Assembly (NCBI GenBank): GCA_034387635.1
Contig: JAOANU010000017.1
Location: 620,001 to 684,000 of the forward strand
Length of the DNA stretch: 64,000 bases
Direction of reading: 5' to 3'
Source of the DNA: Rhodosporidiobolus odoratus
Lineage: Eukaryota > Basidiomycota > Microbotryomycetes > Sporidiobolales > Sporidiobolaceae
Under the pieces are notes generated by a model. That model did no database searches. It saw only the letters and a list, made by a program, of their open reading frames with translations, and was not told the DNA's origin. A program made the translations under genes and the position numbers. Of the stretch, positions 30,377 through 42,600 are shown in pieces (the first letter of the stretch is position 1; every line of letters begins with the position of its first letter).

Positions 30377-33300
30377 TTAGAACGCTTCTTCCGGGGCTTC
30401 CCACTCCTCCGCCCCCAGCTCGCTCTCACTATCCTTGGTCGACGACGCCGCCGAGTCCGCAGTCTGGAATGTCGTCGCGCTCGCAATCGAGTGAGAGGAA
30501 GGGGAGGGGCGGATGGAGGGCTCTCCGGCAACGGGCGGAGGCAAGGCGGAAGGTGGGGAGGAAGATGAAGACGGCTTAGTCGGAGTTGACTCGACGTCGA
30601 AAGAGGCGGGTACAGAAGAGTGGGCGGGGGAGTGTGAGGGCCAGGGGGAAGAAGGAGAGAAAACGTCGGGAATGGATGCGGCGACAGGTGTTGAGTGATC
30701 GCGAGGTGCCGCGGGCAACGGTGTCGATGCTTTCGTCGGGGTAGTCGGGATGTCGGTGTGAGGAGACGATGGCGTAGGAATGGCTTCTCCTTTCTGAGGA
30801 GTAGCGGTTGCGCGGGACGAGGTGAGCGGGTGTTGCGCGTCCACAGGCGTAGAGAGCTCCTCGGCCGTTGACGCGGAAAGCGTGAGGGTGGTCACTTCGC
30901 CGACACCCTCCGACTCGGCAAAGGGACGCTGAGCGTTGTCAACCTCGGCGGTCGCCATGGTGGACTGAATCTGACTCGCATCTTCGTCATCGAGTTGAAT
31001 GTCGTCGTCCGCTCGTCGCTGCCCATCGGCCACAAACACTGGCTGTCCAATCTCCGGGATCTTCTCCGTCAAATCCTCCACTAACGGTTCAGCCTCTTCC
31101 CCATGAGGGGTGGGCGACGGCATCGGCGAAGGCAGGTCTTCGAGCGCGGAAGGGACCTTGACATGAAGGTGCTCGCTCTCTTGCGCTGGAGCCGGAGAAG
31201 GGGCGAGGAGGATGGAGGGGATAGGTGCGGTGTGCTCGTCCTGCCCAACGTGGGGGTCGGCGGACTCGGTGCGAACATGATCATTGTCGGGTCGAGACTG
31301 GTAATGTGCGCTGTCGTCTTCCTCGTGCAGCGACTCGGGCTTCCCGGCGTATTCGGAAGAAGGCGACTCGACGAACAAGACTGGCGGCTTGAGCTCGGGG
31401 ATGGGAGCCGTCAGATCTGCCTCCGTATGCGCAAGAGCCAGCGGCCCTAACTCCCCAGCACCTTCCGGCTGCGGAGACGGCGACGGGATCGGCGAGGGTA
31501 AGTCATGGAGGCCGGAAGGAAGCTTGACGTGGAGATGCTGAGACTCTTGAGCGGGAGTATGGGCGGGAGAGGCCGAGATAGGGCCAGTAAGGTCGTTGCC
31601 GTCACCGGAAGAAGGGACAGGAAGAGCCAAAGCTGTTTGCTCACTTGCGGCAGGAGAGGCGGCGGGCTCAAGTGGAGGAGAGAGTTCGACCTTCGGCGTG
31701 GTGGGAAGCGCACCGAGCGGATCTTCAGCCCGGTCAGCAGTGAAGTCGTTGGAGTTAATCTCATCGTTCCCAGATCCTCCGGTCAACTTCTCGTCCTTCA
31801 CCGACTTCGAGGTTGGCAGGACCTCGTCGCTATGCGCCAAAGTCGGACCTTGGTCGACCCCCGGCTCTTCAACGGACGTTTCGTCGACTGCCAAGTACGG
31901 CTTGAGGGCCTGCTGACGAAGCGGAGCCACGACCTTGTCGTTGTTTTCCTCCATCTCTAGCCCCGACCCTGCCTCGTCTTCGTCCTGCACCGCCGGCATC
32001 GTAAGCGGTTGCAGCGAAGCCATGCTCGGTGATTCGGTCGACTTGGTGGGCTGAGGTGACGGCGAATCCGGTGCCTCCGCCTGCGCCCTCGCTTGCACGA
32101 CCGATGGAGACGCAGCAACCGCCGCGGGAGACCCAAAGGCGCTGAACGTCCTGACCCTCCCCGGAGTATTGATCGGACTCGCACCTGCCTGCCTATCCTC
32201 CTCCTCAATCTCCTTTACCCTGGCTTTAACATTGCTGACCGGAGTAGGAGCCCTCTTCTCCCGCTTCTCCTCTTTCTTCAGTTCCTCTTCGCGTAGTTTG
32301 CGGAGTTGTTTGGCTTCTTCCTTGTCGCGTTTGTCTTGCTCTTTTTGTTGAGTTTTGAGCGAAGGAGAGGGGTTGGACTTTTTGCGCTTGAGGAGGGAAC
32401 CGACGTTGGAGAGGAATTTTTTGCGGGAAGAGAGGGTGGGAGAGGTGGATGGAGAGGGGTTGGGGGGCGTCGGAGAAGCGGGAGCGGGGGCCACTTCGGG
32501 ATCGGAGACTGGAGCTGCGATTGCCGCAGGTTGGACGGGAAGGGGGTTTTCCGGCGTGGCAGGGGGCGCAGCATCGGACGTCGAGAGGGGTTTCAGCGGA
32601 GCATTTGTGAGAGGACTTGCAGAAAGGGCTGGCGGAGGCCAGAAAAAGGTCAGTGAGATAAGGGCCAGGCGAAAAGGTAACATGCGGCATACCTGCGGGC
32701 TCTTCCTGAGCCTTGTCAGCTGTGACTTCTGAGACAGCCTCAGAGTCGGTAGACATGGGAGCTTTTGATGCTTCAGCCGAGTCAGTCGAATTCAATTTGC
32801 TCGGTATGGAGGGAAGACAATGGCGTCGGAAAGACGTACCTTCCTCGACTGCACCTCCAGCCTCCTCGACATCAGGGCTCGGCGGTCTCACCGTTTCTTC
32901 GGAAAACCTCTTCTCCCCCACTCTCGCGGTGTTCTGCTTCACAGTCGTGGGCAAGGCGGCTTCTTCAGGTGACGCTGGCGAGATCTCAACCGACGGCTGT
33001 TCGTCGCGCTCTCCCTGTCTCTCCGGACCTGCGCTGCCCTCCGTCTCCGCAGAATCGGCCGTAGGCAGATTCAAGTCGGACTCTTCCCCTCCCTTATGTT
33101 CTTCTTCCATTCCATTCTCCTTTCTTTTGACTGGCGCAGCCACGTCCTCAACAAACATCACCTCCCCCTCAGTCTCCCCATCCTCGACCAAATCTGGCCT
33201 GAACGCCGGAGCGAGGAAAGGTAGCCCGTGTCCGTCTGTTGTGTGAGGAACAGCTGGTGGAGGCGTGACGACAAACGTGGGGGAGGTAGAGGATTGAGGT

Positions 33301-36300
33301 TCGTGGTGGATTTCGGCGGGGGATGAGGGAGAGGGAGAGGAGGGAGCTTCGTGACCGCCGGAGTGAGGTGAGCCGAGGGTTTCTAGTGCAGGTGCTGCGG
33401 CTGGAGCAAGGATGTCGGGAGCTTGAGCTGCGCCGCCGTCGAGGTCGTCAGGAGGTGGTGCAGGAACAAGATCAGACGATGGGTCTTCTGTTGAATGTGC
33501 CTCGATAGAGACAGGCTCAGCGGGAGGGACTTGGTCGGATGTCGGCTCATCGATAACGATCTGTAGCAAGGCGCGTTAGCAAGCTCATCGACCTTGATCA
33601 TCACAAGCGGGAATAATCATGAACTGCTCAAAGGGAAGACGTACAGTAGGAAGGGACGGCTTCCTTTCCCGCTCCGCCATCTGTTCTCCTGCAGACGCCT
33701 CAGCCTGCGACTCGTCCTTCCCTTCTTCTGCTTCTGCGTCTCCCTCTCTCTCCGGCACTTCATTTCCTACCTCTCCGTCCGTCTCGTCCAACTTCTCCGC
33801 ACCTTCATGCGGCGCATTCTCCATCGAGGACGGCTCGACCGCCGTCTCAGCAACCACCTGCGGTGACTCAACCGGACTGCTGACCGGAGAAACCTCATAC
33901 CCCTTCACTTCTCCCGCCTCCTTCTCCGCCTCCGTCCGCTGAGGTTCGATTGCCAACGGGGGAGGCATTGGAAGTTCCTTCTCGATCCCTGGAGGAGGAG
34001 TACCCGGTACGGTCGGTAAGCTCCCCGTCGTCATCGCTGTAGTGGGGGGAAGAGACGGGACAGGCGGGACATCCTGATTCGAGTGAGCAGGGACGACGCT
34101 CTTGCGACTTCCTCGTCTACCCATCCCTCCAAGGCTCAGAGTGGAGGAGAAAGTCGAAGAAGCAGAAGATGGGATAGTTCTCGTGGAGGGTTCGGAAGCT
34201 TGTCGACGAGGAAAGCTGGGTACGGTCGAAGAAGAGGCGGAGGCTGAAGAGGAGGAAGAGGAAGAAGAGAAAATGGCTGAAGCTCGCCTCCTCCATTTTT
34301 TGCGAGGCGAGAGGGGGTCCTCTGATGCATTCGGCTTGGGAGGAGCTGACTGGGAAGGTGCACTCAATGAAGGTCGGGTTGTGGATGTAGTAGAGGAGAG
34401 GGCACGATCGAGGATTGAAGGGGAATAAGGGAGGAGGCGTTCATGGATCATGAGTTGTTCGACCCTGCCGGAGGTCGGAAGAGAAGAGGGGAGGAGAGAA
34501 GAACGTAGAGGCGCGACGATTAAGCCTGGCCAATTCGCCAGAGGAGAGAGGAGAGATCGAGATCCTTCGGAGAGGGTGTCAATCCAAACGTCGGAGAATT
34601 CTTCGTCAAGACGGAGGAGGGTGAGAGAGACGATCTTTGAGGTTGTCGAGAATGGAGTTGAGGACCCGGAAATAGCAGAAGGTGTGGCAGAAGGGCGAGA
34701 GGATAGTGTCCTAGGCGTAGTGGACGACGAAGGAGGAGAGGAAAGGAACCCCAATTCACCCACTCCATCGTTCTCCCCTCCCCTGAACCCAGTCGAGGCA
34801 AAATCCGCCCAAGAAGGCGTGACGATCCTCTTTCCCCTGTCCTGACCCCCCACTGCTTTTGATCCTCCTCCGCTCAAGAGCAGGTTCCCGGCACTCCTCG
34901 CTCCACTCGTCGTACCGCCGTTCCTATACGGGTGGGTGTTCCCACTCGACGAAGGACCAAAGACGTCCTGAGACCGTGTCCGTGAGCGAGGGGAAGGTGG
35001 CGGATCGGGCTTTGGAGAGGGTTCGTCCAGCCTAAGAAGACGCAGGACACGGACAACCTCCTCATCCAGTACCGCTTGAGTCTTTTCACCCTCCTTGGCT
35101 CCCTTGACTGCGTCGAGTAGGGTTTGCCAGATGGTCGAGGCGTAGGCGTCGAAGCTGGGCGAAGATGGCGAAAGAGCAGAGGACGAAGATGGCGAAGGAG
35201 CAGAGGACGAAGAAGGGTCGAAAGCGGCCAAAAAGATCTCGGCCGGTTTCCTCCTTGACGGTCTTCCTCCCTTCTGGTCGCCGCCTGCGCTCGTAGCTCT
35301 CCGAAGCAACCCAGTAATCTGATCATTCACTCCTTCTTCCTGTCCCGCTTTCTTCCACCCCCCGGCTGAGGCAGATGTAGGCCTAGTCTGTACCTCAACC
35401 TTCAGCACCGTCACTTGCCTTCCTCCTCCCCCTCCCTCTACCGCCATCAAAGGAGACTTCGAATCAAACATTCTCCTCTGCTTCTCCACAAACCCCTCAT
35501 AATCCCCCACCAACTCCTTCAAACGAGGCGGCAATTTTTCCTCCCCTTCTTCCCTCAAGTAAGCCTTCAAACACCCCTCAAGCACTTCCCCAGCCATTTG
35601 CCACCTCTTGTACAAATTCTCCCACCCATTCCCCTCCCTCTCGCCCTCCCCCTGCCCCTTCCCCTCGTTTTCTCCCCCCTGCCCGGTTGAAGGGGACATC
35701 CCAGCCGAACCGAAAAACAAGTACAACCCAAGAGAGCGACATAACCTCCTGGAAGACATCGCATTAACCGAAGAGAAAGCGACGATATGTTGCACCAATT
35801 CGAGGGTTTTGATCAAGAGGGTTTGGGAAGAAGGGGGGAGGAGAGGGAGGAGGGAGGAGGAGAAGGATCTGGGCGAGGGGGAGGGGGAGGGGGAGGAGGA
35901 GAGGGCGTGAGGGAGAAAGGTTGGGTAGAAGGCTAGGGGGTTTTGGGGTGAGGAGGGGAGGGAAGAGAAGGGTGCAGAGGGGGGGTAGGTTAGGTGACGG
36001 AATGCCTGGATGTGTAGGGCGGCGTAGGAGAGACGGCAAGAAGAGAGATCGACGTCGGCGTAAAGTGGAGGAGAAAAGCATGTTGGTTAGCCATCAGGAC
36101 ACACAGGAGACTCGAGGAACGAGCGAACCCATTTAACCACTCCGACCGCATCTTCAACCTTAGCATACCTAACCTCTTCCTTCCACTGATGCAGCAGCAC
36201 CGTTCTCGTTGCTTCGTTCTCTGCTGTCAGGGAGGAAGACGTAGTGGGGTATGCTTCGTTGCAGTAGTCGAGGAAAAGGGTGATGAGCTTGAGTTGGCGC

Positions 36301-36893
36301 GAGGGAGATTCGGCGAGGCGGAAAGGGCGAAAGAGGCCGAGGGTGGTGAGACCTGGAGCACAGGCCAATGAGGCAAAATGAGCTTTCCAAGCGCTAGGGC
36401 GGGAGCAGGGAAGAAATGAAAGAGCGGGCAAGGGAGATCACCTACCCCTACTCCGAATAACCCCCCCGCAGATATCTACCACCAGCCCCACTTCCTGCAC
36501 ACCCAAGCGAGCCTTCTCGGCCCTTCTCCACTCCCTCTCTTCCCTCTCCCTATTCCTAGCAATCTCATCCTCTCTCCTTCCCCCCGTTCCGCCCGTCCTA
36601 ATCGTTTTGGGCGACCCTTCCCCGGCGTCGACCCAAAGACTCGTTTCGACACTTCTGAGACTGCGGAGGTCAGAGTCTTCTTGTCCTTCTGGGGTTGAGC
36701 GGAGCGGGGAACGGAGGAGAAGTGGGGAGGCGAAGGAGGTGTCGGAGAGGAGGGTTGAGGTCGGGAGGTTGAGGGCTAGGGAGGGGGAGGGAGCTGAGGC
36801 CGGGTTCGAGGGATTGGAGTCGGATGAGGTGGAGAGAGTCGGGGTCGAGCGGGAGGAGGAGGATTTGGAGGTAAAGCGGGAGAGGAAAGACAT
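30377..36893 (-). CDS. Msb1/Mug8-like (RhoGAP-fold) morphogenesis protein
   Basis: Very large protein of roughly 2000 residues. A Ser-rich start (MSFLSRFTSKSSSS) leads to a helical domain split over the first exons: EVGLVVDICGGVIRSRG, then LTTLGLFRPFRLAES, KLITLFLDYC, VGVVKWVRSFLES, then ELVQHIVAFSSVNAMSSRR with SLGLYLFFG. This pattern, continued by WADFASTGF and TLSEGSRSLL, resembles the N-terminal domain of fungal Msb1/Mug8 proteins, which act in Cdc42/Rho-dependent polarity and budding. From about 33.6 kb downward the protein is a low-complexity acidic Ser/Pro/Glu tail. It includes one highly charged coiled-coil stretch at about 32250-32400 (KEEAKQLRKLREEELKKEEK) and ends EEWEAPEEAF. Introns join in frame at about 36455-36375, just after FLESP near 36120, near 33645-33560, near 32845-32775 and near 32695-32630. 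The family call is moderately sure; the tail is lineage-specific. Confidence 0.68.
31104..31556 (-). repeat. Two-copy internal protein repeat in the Msb1-like tail
   Basis: Two ~30-residue segments (about 31467-31556 and 31104-31192) share the pattern AQES-x-HLHVK-x-PS-x-L-x-DLPSP-x-PSP. Each is followed by DLT and a PIPE- or IPEI-containing stretch, so the duplicated unit may be ~60 residues. DNA similarity is also evident. It is probably an old tandem duplication inside the disordered tail. Confidence 0.75.
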
Positions 36894-37600
36894 GGTAGGG
36901 ACTGGTCGTTCTTGAATCTGGCGCTACGCTCTGCGAAGAAGCGGTATAGACGTCAGTACAATCTTTGCGCAGGTCTGGAGTTGCTTTCGCTCGACGTAGC
37001 GACAAGGAAGCGCAAGGACCCCTTTGGAAGCGCCTAGCGAAAAAAGGAAGAAAACGCATGACTGCGGATCCTCCAACAAGTATGTAGATGGGCCCAGCGC
37101 GACGGGCTTCCGCGAGCGGTCGGGGGACGTTTGATGGGCTTGTTTGGCTCTCTTGGCCGACGTTGTCAGTGCCTCACCCCCCTTGTTCGTTTCGAACAAC
37201 CTTCCGCTCGCCGACTCCCTTGAAGCGTGGCGGTCGCGGGCGAAGCGGATGCCGCAGTTTGTTACATCCTGAGTAACCGAAAGGCGAGAATTGACGCACC
37301 CTGCTGGCGTGGTAAGTCAGCCCTTGATTCCCGACGCACGAGTTCGCTCAACACGCGACACTTTGTCTGGTGTAGGTGGTTTATCGGCGGGTTGAGGTGG
37401 TGCGGAAGATGACTTGACGAGTGCCAAAGTTTGTGCCCGGGGACCAGGACTACACGAACAGCAAGAAGCACGAGCAGACAAAAGGCGGGTCGGAAGGGGA
37501 ACGAGCGACCGGAGAAGCGGAGGTCAACTGCGGTCAACTCGACCTGCAGCGTCTCTCTGCTTCACTGCCCCTACTGCCTCTCTCCCCTTCCCATAAGCAG
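36894..37600. other. Intergenic region between divergent genes
   Basis: About 0.7 kb carrying the promoters of the Msb1-like gene and the F-box-like gene. The last bases before 37601 (CATAAGCAG) form a plausible acceptor, so the downstream gene may have a leader intron. Open frames here have no domain. Confidence 0.45.
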
Positions 37601-38404
37601 ATGTCTGCCCCCTCCCTCCTCACCCTCCCCCCCGAACTCGTCCACCAAACCCTCCTCCACCTCCTCCCCCCTCACTCAACTCCCCGCCAAAGCCGCCGCC
37701 TCCTCTCCCCTCTCCTCAGTATCCACCCTACTCTCACTCCAGTAGTCCGCAAACTACTGTACAATAAAGTCGGGTTCGTGGTCGGTGATCCGGAGCGCAA
37801 CGAGGTAAAGTTACTGGGGTTGCTGGAACGGGAGCATCGAGAGGAAACAAAGGGAGGGGGGACAGGGCAAGGTAGTGGAATATGGGTCAGGGTCATGAAG
37901 ATTAGGTGTCCCGAACCGGGACCTGGGGAAAGATTGGCCGGCGACGGTGGGGAAGAAGAAGAAGAAGATCCAGCAGCCGCCCTTCTACCTCGTCCGCGCG
38001 TTTCGCAGGTCGCCACCCTTGAACGGGTGACCAGGTTGGTCAAGGCTACGAAAGGAGTCAGGCATGTCGAGTGGGATCTGCGATGCGGGACTATGTTTGA
38101 AGGGTCAAACTCAGTCGAGGAGGGTGAGTTTGGTGAGGGCGCGCAGGAAAAGTTGCAGGACCTAAAAGCGGCACTCAAGGGCTGGAAGGCCATCGACACG
38201 TTCATCTTTGCGGTTGAAGATCCGCAGCAGAGGTTGCAGCTTTTCTCCTCGGTCTCTTCGAAACCGGATGGCCTGGATTTCATTTCGCCTCTTCTTTCCG
38301 CCCTCCAATCTTGGTCAAACCTCACCGCTCTCGACCTCTGGCGCGTATCGGTCGCCTTGCCGTCGACCCTACCTCCGCCAACCTTTAATTCTCCCGTCAA
38401 CTGA
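37601..38404 (+). CDS. Short F-box-like protein, possibly truncated
   Basis: The ATG at 37601 opens with the F-box-like pattern LTLPPELVHQTLLHLLPP, followed by SRRLLSPLLSIHPTLTPV and LLYNKVGFVV. A middle region contains RLVKATKGVRHVEWDLR and one repeat-like block, LTALDLWRVSVALPS. The frame stops at 38402-38404, where a leucine-rich repeat region would normally continue. The frame also extends upstream to 37421, but the added residues are low-complexity. No donor near the end joins in frame to the acidic frame at 38434. It is either a short F-box-like protein of 267 residues or a gene that lost its repeat region. Confidence 0.55.
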   Translation: MSAPSLLTLPPELVHQTLLHLLPPHSTPRQSRRLLSPLLSIHPTLTPVVRKLLYNKVGFVVGDPERNEVKLLGLLEREHREETKGGGTGQGSGIWVRVMKIRCPEPGPGERLAGDGGEEEEEDPAAALLPRPRVSQVATLERVTRLVKATKGVRHVEWDLRCGTMFEGSNSVEEGEFGEGAQEKLQDLKAALKGWKAIDTFIFAVEDPQQRLQLFSSVSSKPDGLDFISPLLSALQSWSNLTALDLWRVSVALPSTLPPPTFNSPVN

Positions 38405-38433
38405 CTTGGAATGAAAGAAGATCGGTTGCAGAG

Positions 38434-38853
38434 ATGAGATGGGCACCTTTGGCTGCTTCTTCTTCTTTGACTGGTCACAACACTGATGCGGAAGGAGAAG
38501 AGGAAGAGGAGGAGGCTTGGGAGGAGGAGGTTGTGGAGGTTGTGAGGGGGATTAACAAGTCAAAGGGAGTTGAGGGCGAGGTAGGAGGGAAGAGGAGGGT
38601 TAGGTTATGGAAAAACCGCTACGAGGTTCCTTATACCGACCATAACCACGGATCCGATGGTTTTTCCTCTGAGGATGAAGGAGAAGGAGATGAGGAGGAG
38701 GATCCGAATGCCTTGTACGAGCCGGATTTGGAGTTGATTAGGAGGGATAGGGAGATGGATGCTCAGTTGCTCTGTGGGAACGGGAACGGTGAGGTGGGTA
38801 TGGGCAGGAGGGGGAGTGAGGATAGTAATGCGACGGGGAGTAGTGGGTTCTGA
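38434..38853 (+). CDS. Acidic orphan frame, possible detached 3' exon
   Basis: A 139-residue frame beginning MRWAPLAASSS, with Glu-rich runs around residues 22-32 and 85-95 and an LWKNRYEVPYTDH segment between. The preceding CAG at 38429-38431 looks like a splice acceptor, suggesting this was an exon. The acceptor phase does not fit the obvious donors of the upstream F-box-like gene. No domain is recognised. It may be the C-terminal exon of a damaged F-box gene or chance coding. Confidence 0.35.
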   Translation: MRWAPLAASSSLTGHNTDAEGEEEEEEAWEEEVVEVVRGINKSKGVEGEVGGKRRVRLWKNRYEVPYTDHNHGSDGFSSEDEGEGDEEEDPNALYEPDLELIRRDREMDAQLLCGNGNGEVGMGRRGSEDSNATGSSGF

Positions 38854-39647
38854 TTGCGCGGGGCATCGGGGGATACTGAGTACGTTGCATCCTTTGTTTT
38901 TTCCAGCGACTCTGAGCTTCTGCTTCGGGTGCTGAACTGAGGCATTTTGTGATCGCGACGCAGGATCTGCTCCTCAGGAGCGCTGCCGCGTCTCGTTGCC
39001 TGTATGGCATCTTCTTGCTATCGGATTATGCGCAACCCCAAGCATCCTTCTTTCACCAGCCTCACCTCTCCTTTGCTCTCTGGGTTCCGGTCCTGTCCGT
39101 ATCTTTCGCATTCTCTCTTTATCCACTTCCCTTACCAGCAGTATAGGACGCATGGGCCGCCCTGCACTGTAGCCTTGTTCTACGAGCCCCACCCGGGAGG
39201 ATCGATGCGACTTTTCATGATCACATTTGAGAAGGTCCCCTCTCCCTCCCACCTCTGATGTGCGTCTTGCAATAGTACACAGCCGGCTCACGGCTGCAAT
39301 TCAACCGGTGGAGATGTCCGCCTGGTCTTGTCCGGCATTTCGGAACTGCAGGGGCCTTCGTTCGATGCTCGGGTGGTGCGAGGGAGATTACCGAATTGCA
39401 GCGGACAACTTCGCTGAGAATATGACGGTCAGCTGAGGGCAACAGGGCAGAGTGTGGCCTCTGAGGGCCAGTTTCCTACGCTGTCCTTAGTTAGGCTGAA
39501 AGCAAAGGATTTTTGGGTGAGACGACGCTCGCACCTCTTCTTTCCCGATTTCCCCGCTCCGCTCCAACCTCGTCTCCTCTTTCACATTCCCACACGCTCG
39601 TATCCGCCTTCACACTACAACGCTTGACTACTTAAGGCGAGCAAGGC
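38854..39647. other. Intergenic region, promoter of the 39648 gene
   Basis: No gene is seen. The last ~110 nt before the ATG are pyrimidine-rich (CTCTTTCCC type), a common leader composition in these fungi. Confidence 0.5.
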
Positions 39648-42600
39648 ATGCCAACCGCCTACTCCCTCTCTGCCACTCGGCCCCTCTCCAAAACAGATCG
39701 CAAAGCTCTCTTTCATCCGACTCAACCCTTACACCCCACTTCCTCCTCTTCCCCCTCCACTGGACCAGCTTCACCATCCTCAACAGTGCCACCACCATCT
39801 TCACCTATCAAGCCAGGGTTCTTCCGTCGTCTCGCTGGAGGAGGAAAGAAATTGGATGGAGGAGAGGGCGGCAAGATCCCCTGGGAGACGAGCTCATCGC
39901 CGGCGGCCTTTCCGGGTTCGGGGAGGAGGGAGAGAAGTAAGACAGGAGAGCTGAGTCTGGGAGAAGGAGCAGCGGCGAGAGGACCTTCCCGCGAGTATCC
40001 GCGTTCTCCTGCTCCCGCTCAACCGTCTAAAACCTCCGACCGGATGCCGACGAACCCGTCGACTCCACCTTCGCCGAGAAGGCGTTTACCGTCTTCGCCG
40101 TCGAGGCTCCGGTATGACTCGACCAACGGCGCCAGGGAACCGCATCAGACTCATCACCCTCGAACCTCGAGCGACGGTTATTCCCTCCTCTTCGCCAGCG
40201 GGATCCACAATATCAAACGAGGTACCGCTTCTTCGTCGCAGAGCCCGAACGATGACGACCTGAGCGGAGGGGAAGAGAACGATGGGGCGGGAGGTGCGGA
40301 TACCAAGTCTCTTTCACCCTCTCGTTTCGGATCAGGCGGCAGGTTGAAAAGCTTGGTGAAGAAGGGGAGCAAATTCTCCTTGCGATCGCTCGTAAACGCT
40401 CATACAAACTCGCACTCTCCACCTGCATCACCTACCGCACCCTTCATTGGTGTCGGGGCTAGTCAATCTCCCCAAACTCAGTCCCTCCCGCTTCCTCGAC
40501 CCTCCTCAACTTTCGGTCCACCTTCACCATATTCCTCCTCTGGCTCGACATCAACACCGACCCATAGCAGCCGACGTCCTTCTGACCACCGCCGAGCGCC
40601 CGCCTCCCCTCCCCTTGCCCCCTCTTCTTCCTTCACCAACTCCTCCTACTACTACCCCCGCAAAATCTCCTCCCCCGCTCCTCCACGCGCCCCCCTCGCC
40701 CAAGCCGGTGGCTCTTTCCTCACCCCCCTTCCCTCTCCATTACCATTGCCACCTCTACCTTCTCCCGCTTTATCACCTGGATGGATACTGGGGGGTGCGG
40801 CGGGAGGGGAAGGGAAGGAATTGGGGAAGGGTAGCGTGAGGGGTAAGGCGGCGAGATTGTTGGGTGAGGAGGTGGTGCCTAGTGGGAAGGCGGCTAGGCT
40901 GTTGGGGATGGAGAGGAAGAAGACGCTGGTTAAGAAGTACGTTGCTTCGATTTCTTCCATCTTTCCAGTCGGGAGCTTCAAGTTTTCCCCTTTCTCTCTG
41001 TAATCTGCTGCGCGAGCCTCACGTAGCGAGTGGCCTTTACGCCTTATGATCCCTGAGACTAACGCGCTTCCTCCTCGATTGGGTATTGCAGGCCGTCCGC
41101 TGTTTCCCTCTCTCCCTCCGTCATTTCCTACCACGACGACCATCGACCCTCTCTCGCCGCAACGACCACCTCAGGTGGCTTTACGTCGTACGAGCCTTCG
41201 CCCTCTTCCCTCCCTCCCACACCGGGCTTCGACTCGTCATCTCTACCATCTCGAACCCTTCGCCGACGCTCCGCGTCCGACCCGAATCTTCTCCTCACCA
41301 TCCGGACTCCGCCTGCTCTGCCCTCATTCGGGCAGCATCGCAATCTCTACGAGGAAGACGACGACCTATGGGAAGGAGAGGAAGTGGCTGCGTCGCCTTC
41401 TCCCCCGGCTGCTCCCGGCGTGCGGGAACTAGATCATGCGCTCGAAGGCGAGGGGGCGAGCGAGACCCCTGTGACGAGCGACGACACGAGTCCGTCACTC
41501 TCGAAAGGCTTCTCACCAGCCTCAGCCTTGGCGGCCTACGACTTTTCCCCGGGAGGTCAAGGTCGGCAAACCTCGGTGGAACCGCCGACTACCCCTCTGG
41601 GCCATGCTGCAGTCTCTTCCGCCTCACCCCAGCACACTCGAATGCTCTCTACCGCCTCGTCGACCTTTGGCGGTACCGGCCTCGCACCTAGCTCAGGATC
41701 TTCCCCTCCAGCCGGCGGAGGACGGGTTTACCCCTTCTCCATCCCCCATTCTTCTTCGTCTTCCACTATCTCGACCACGGATTACAGCCTACCCGGAACC
41801 AATCTAGCAAGTCGAGACCGGAATCGATTGTCTCCAGACTCGATCCGTTTCTCGGCGCTTGGAATGGTCATGAACCCTGAGGCGTTTTCTTCACCTGAGA
41901 CCGGGAGTGTGCTCTCTGGGTCGGAATCGGCGGAGGGGAGGTCTGAGAGTCCAGAGAGTGCGAGAACCAGCCCTCGAGTCTCAGGTCGCCTCACGGCGGG
42001 AGAACAAGCGGGGCGACTTTCAGCGTCATCGTATTCCTCTGTTTCAGCTCAATCTCACCTCTCCCCCCGTCGTCTACACCCCTCACGCAGCTCTTGCGCC
42101 TTCTCCACCCCGCCGGCTTCTCGATCTTCCACCTACTCGAACACTGATGCTTTCCCCCTCCTACCTCCCGCTTTATCTCCACCACCGCCCCCTGTTCCAT
42201 CCTCAGCGGTCCCGTCCCGCCCAGCTGGCCCTCAGCGTTCTAACACGCTGCTCAGTATCGCTTCGTCCAACACTCGTCGGAAGCAACGCTCTACTGCCTT
42301 GGATGCACTCGAAGGACGCGGCGGTCTGGGCGGGAGTTCTTCTTGCCTCACCTCATCGGGATCCTCTACCACATCACGATCGACCGACTCTCGAGGCCAG
42401 CAGAGAGGAAGTAAGGGCTTGGGAGCGCTGAAGGAAGAAGCGAGGGAAAGGATGGGATTGGGGGAGATGGGGAGGGAGAGGAAGGCTAGGAGGAGGGAGG
42501 GAGGGGTTAGGGAGAGTAGGTCGTTCCTTGATCTGAATTTGTCTTCCGAGAGTGAGGAGGTGGAGGTGGATGAGGTGGATGAGGGGGTAGGAGGCGGAGA

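Noticed and set aside
37672..38478. Open frame of 268 codons on the minus strand across the F-box-like gene
   Set aside because: Arg/Ser-rich with no domain; the plus strand has an F-box-like start.
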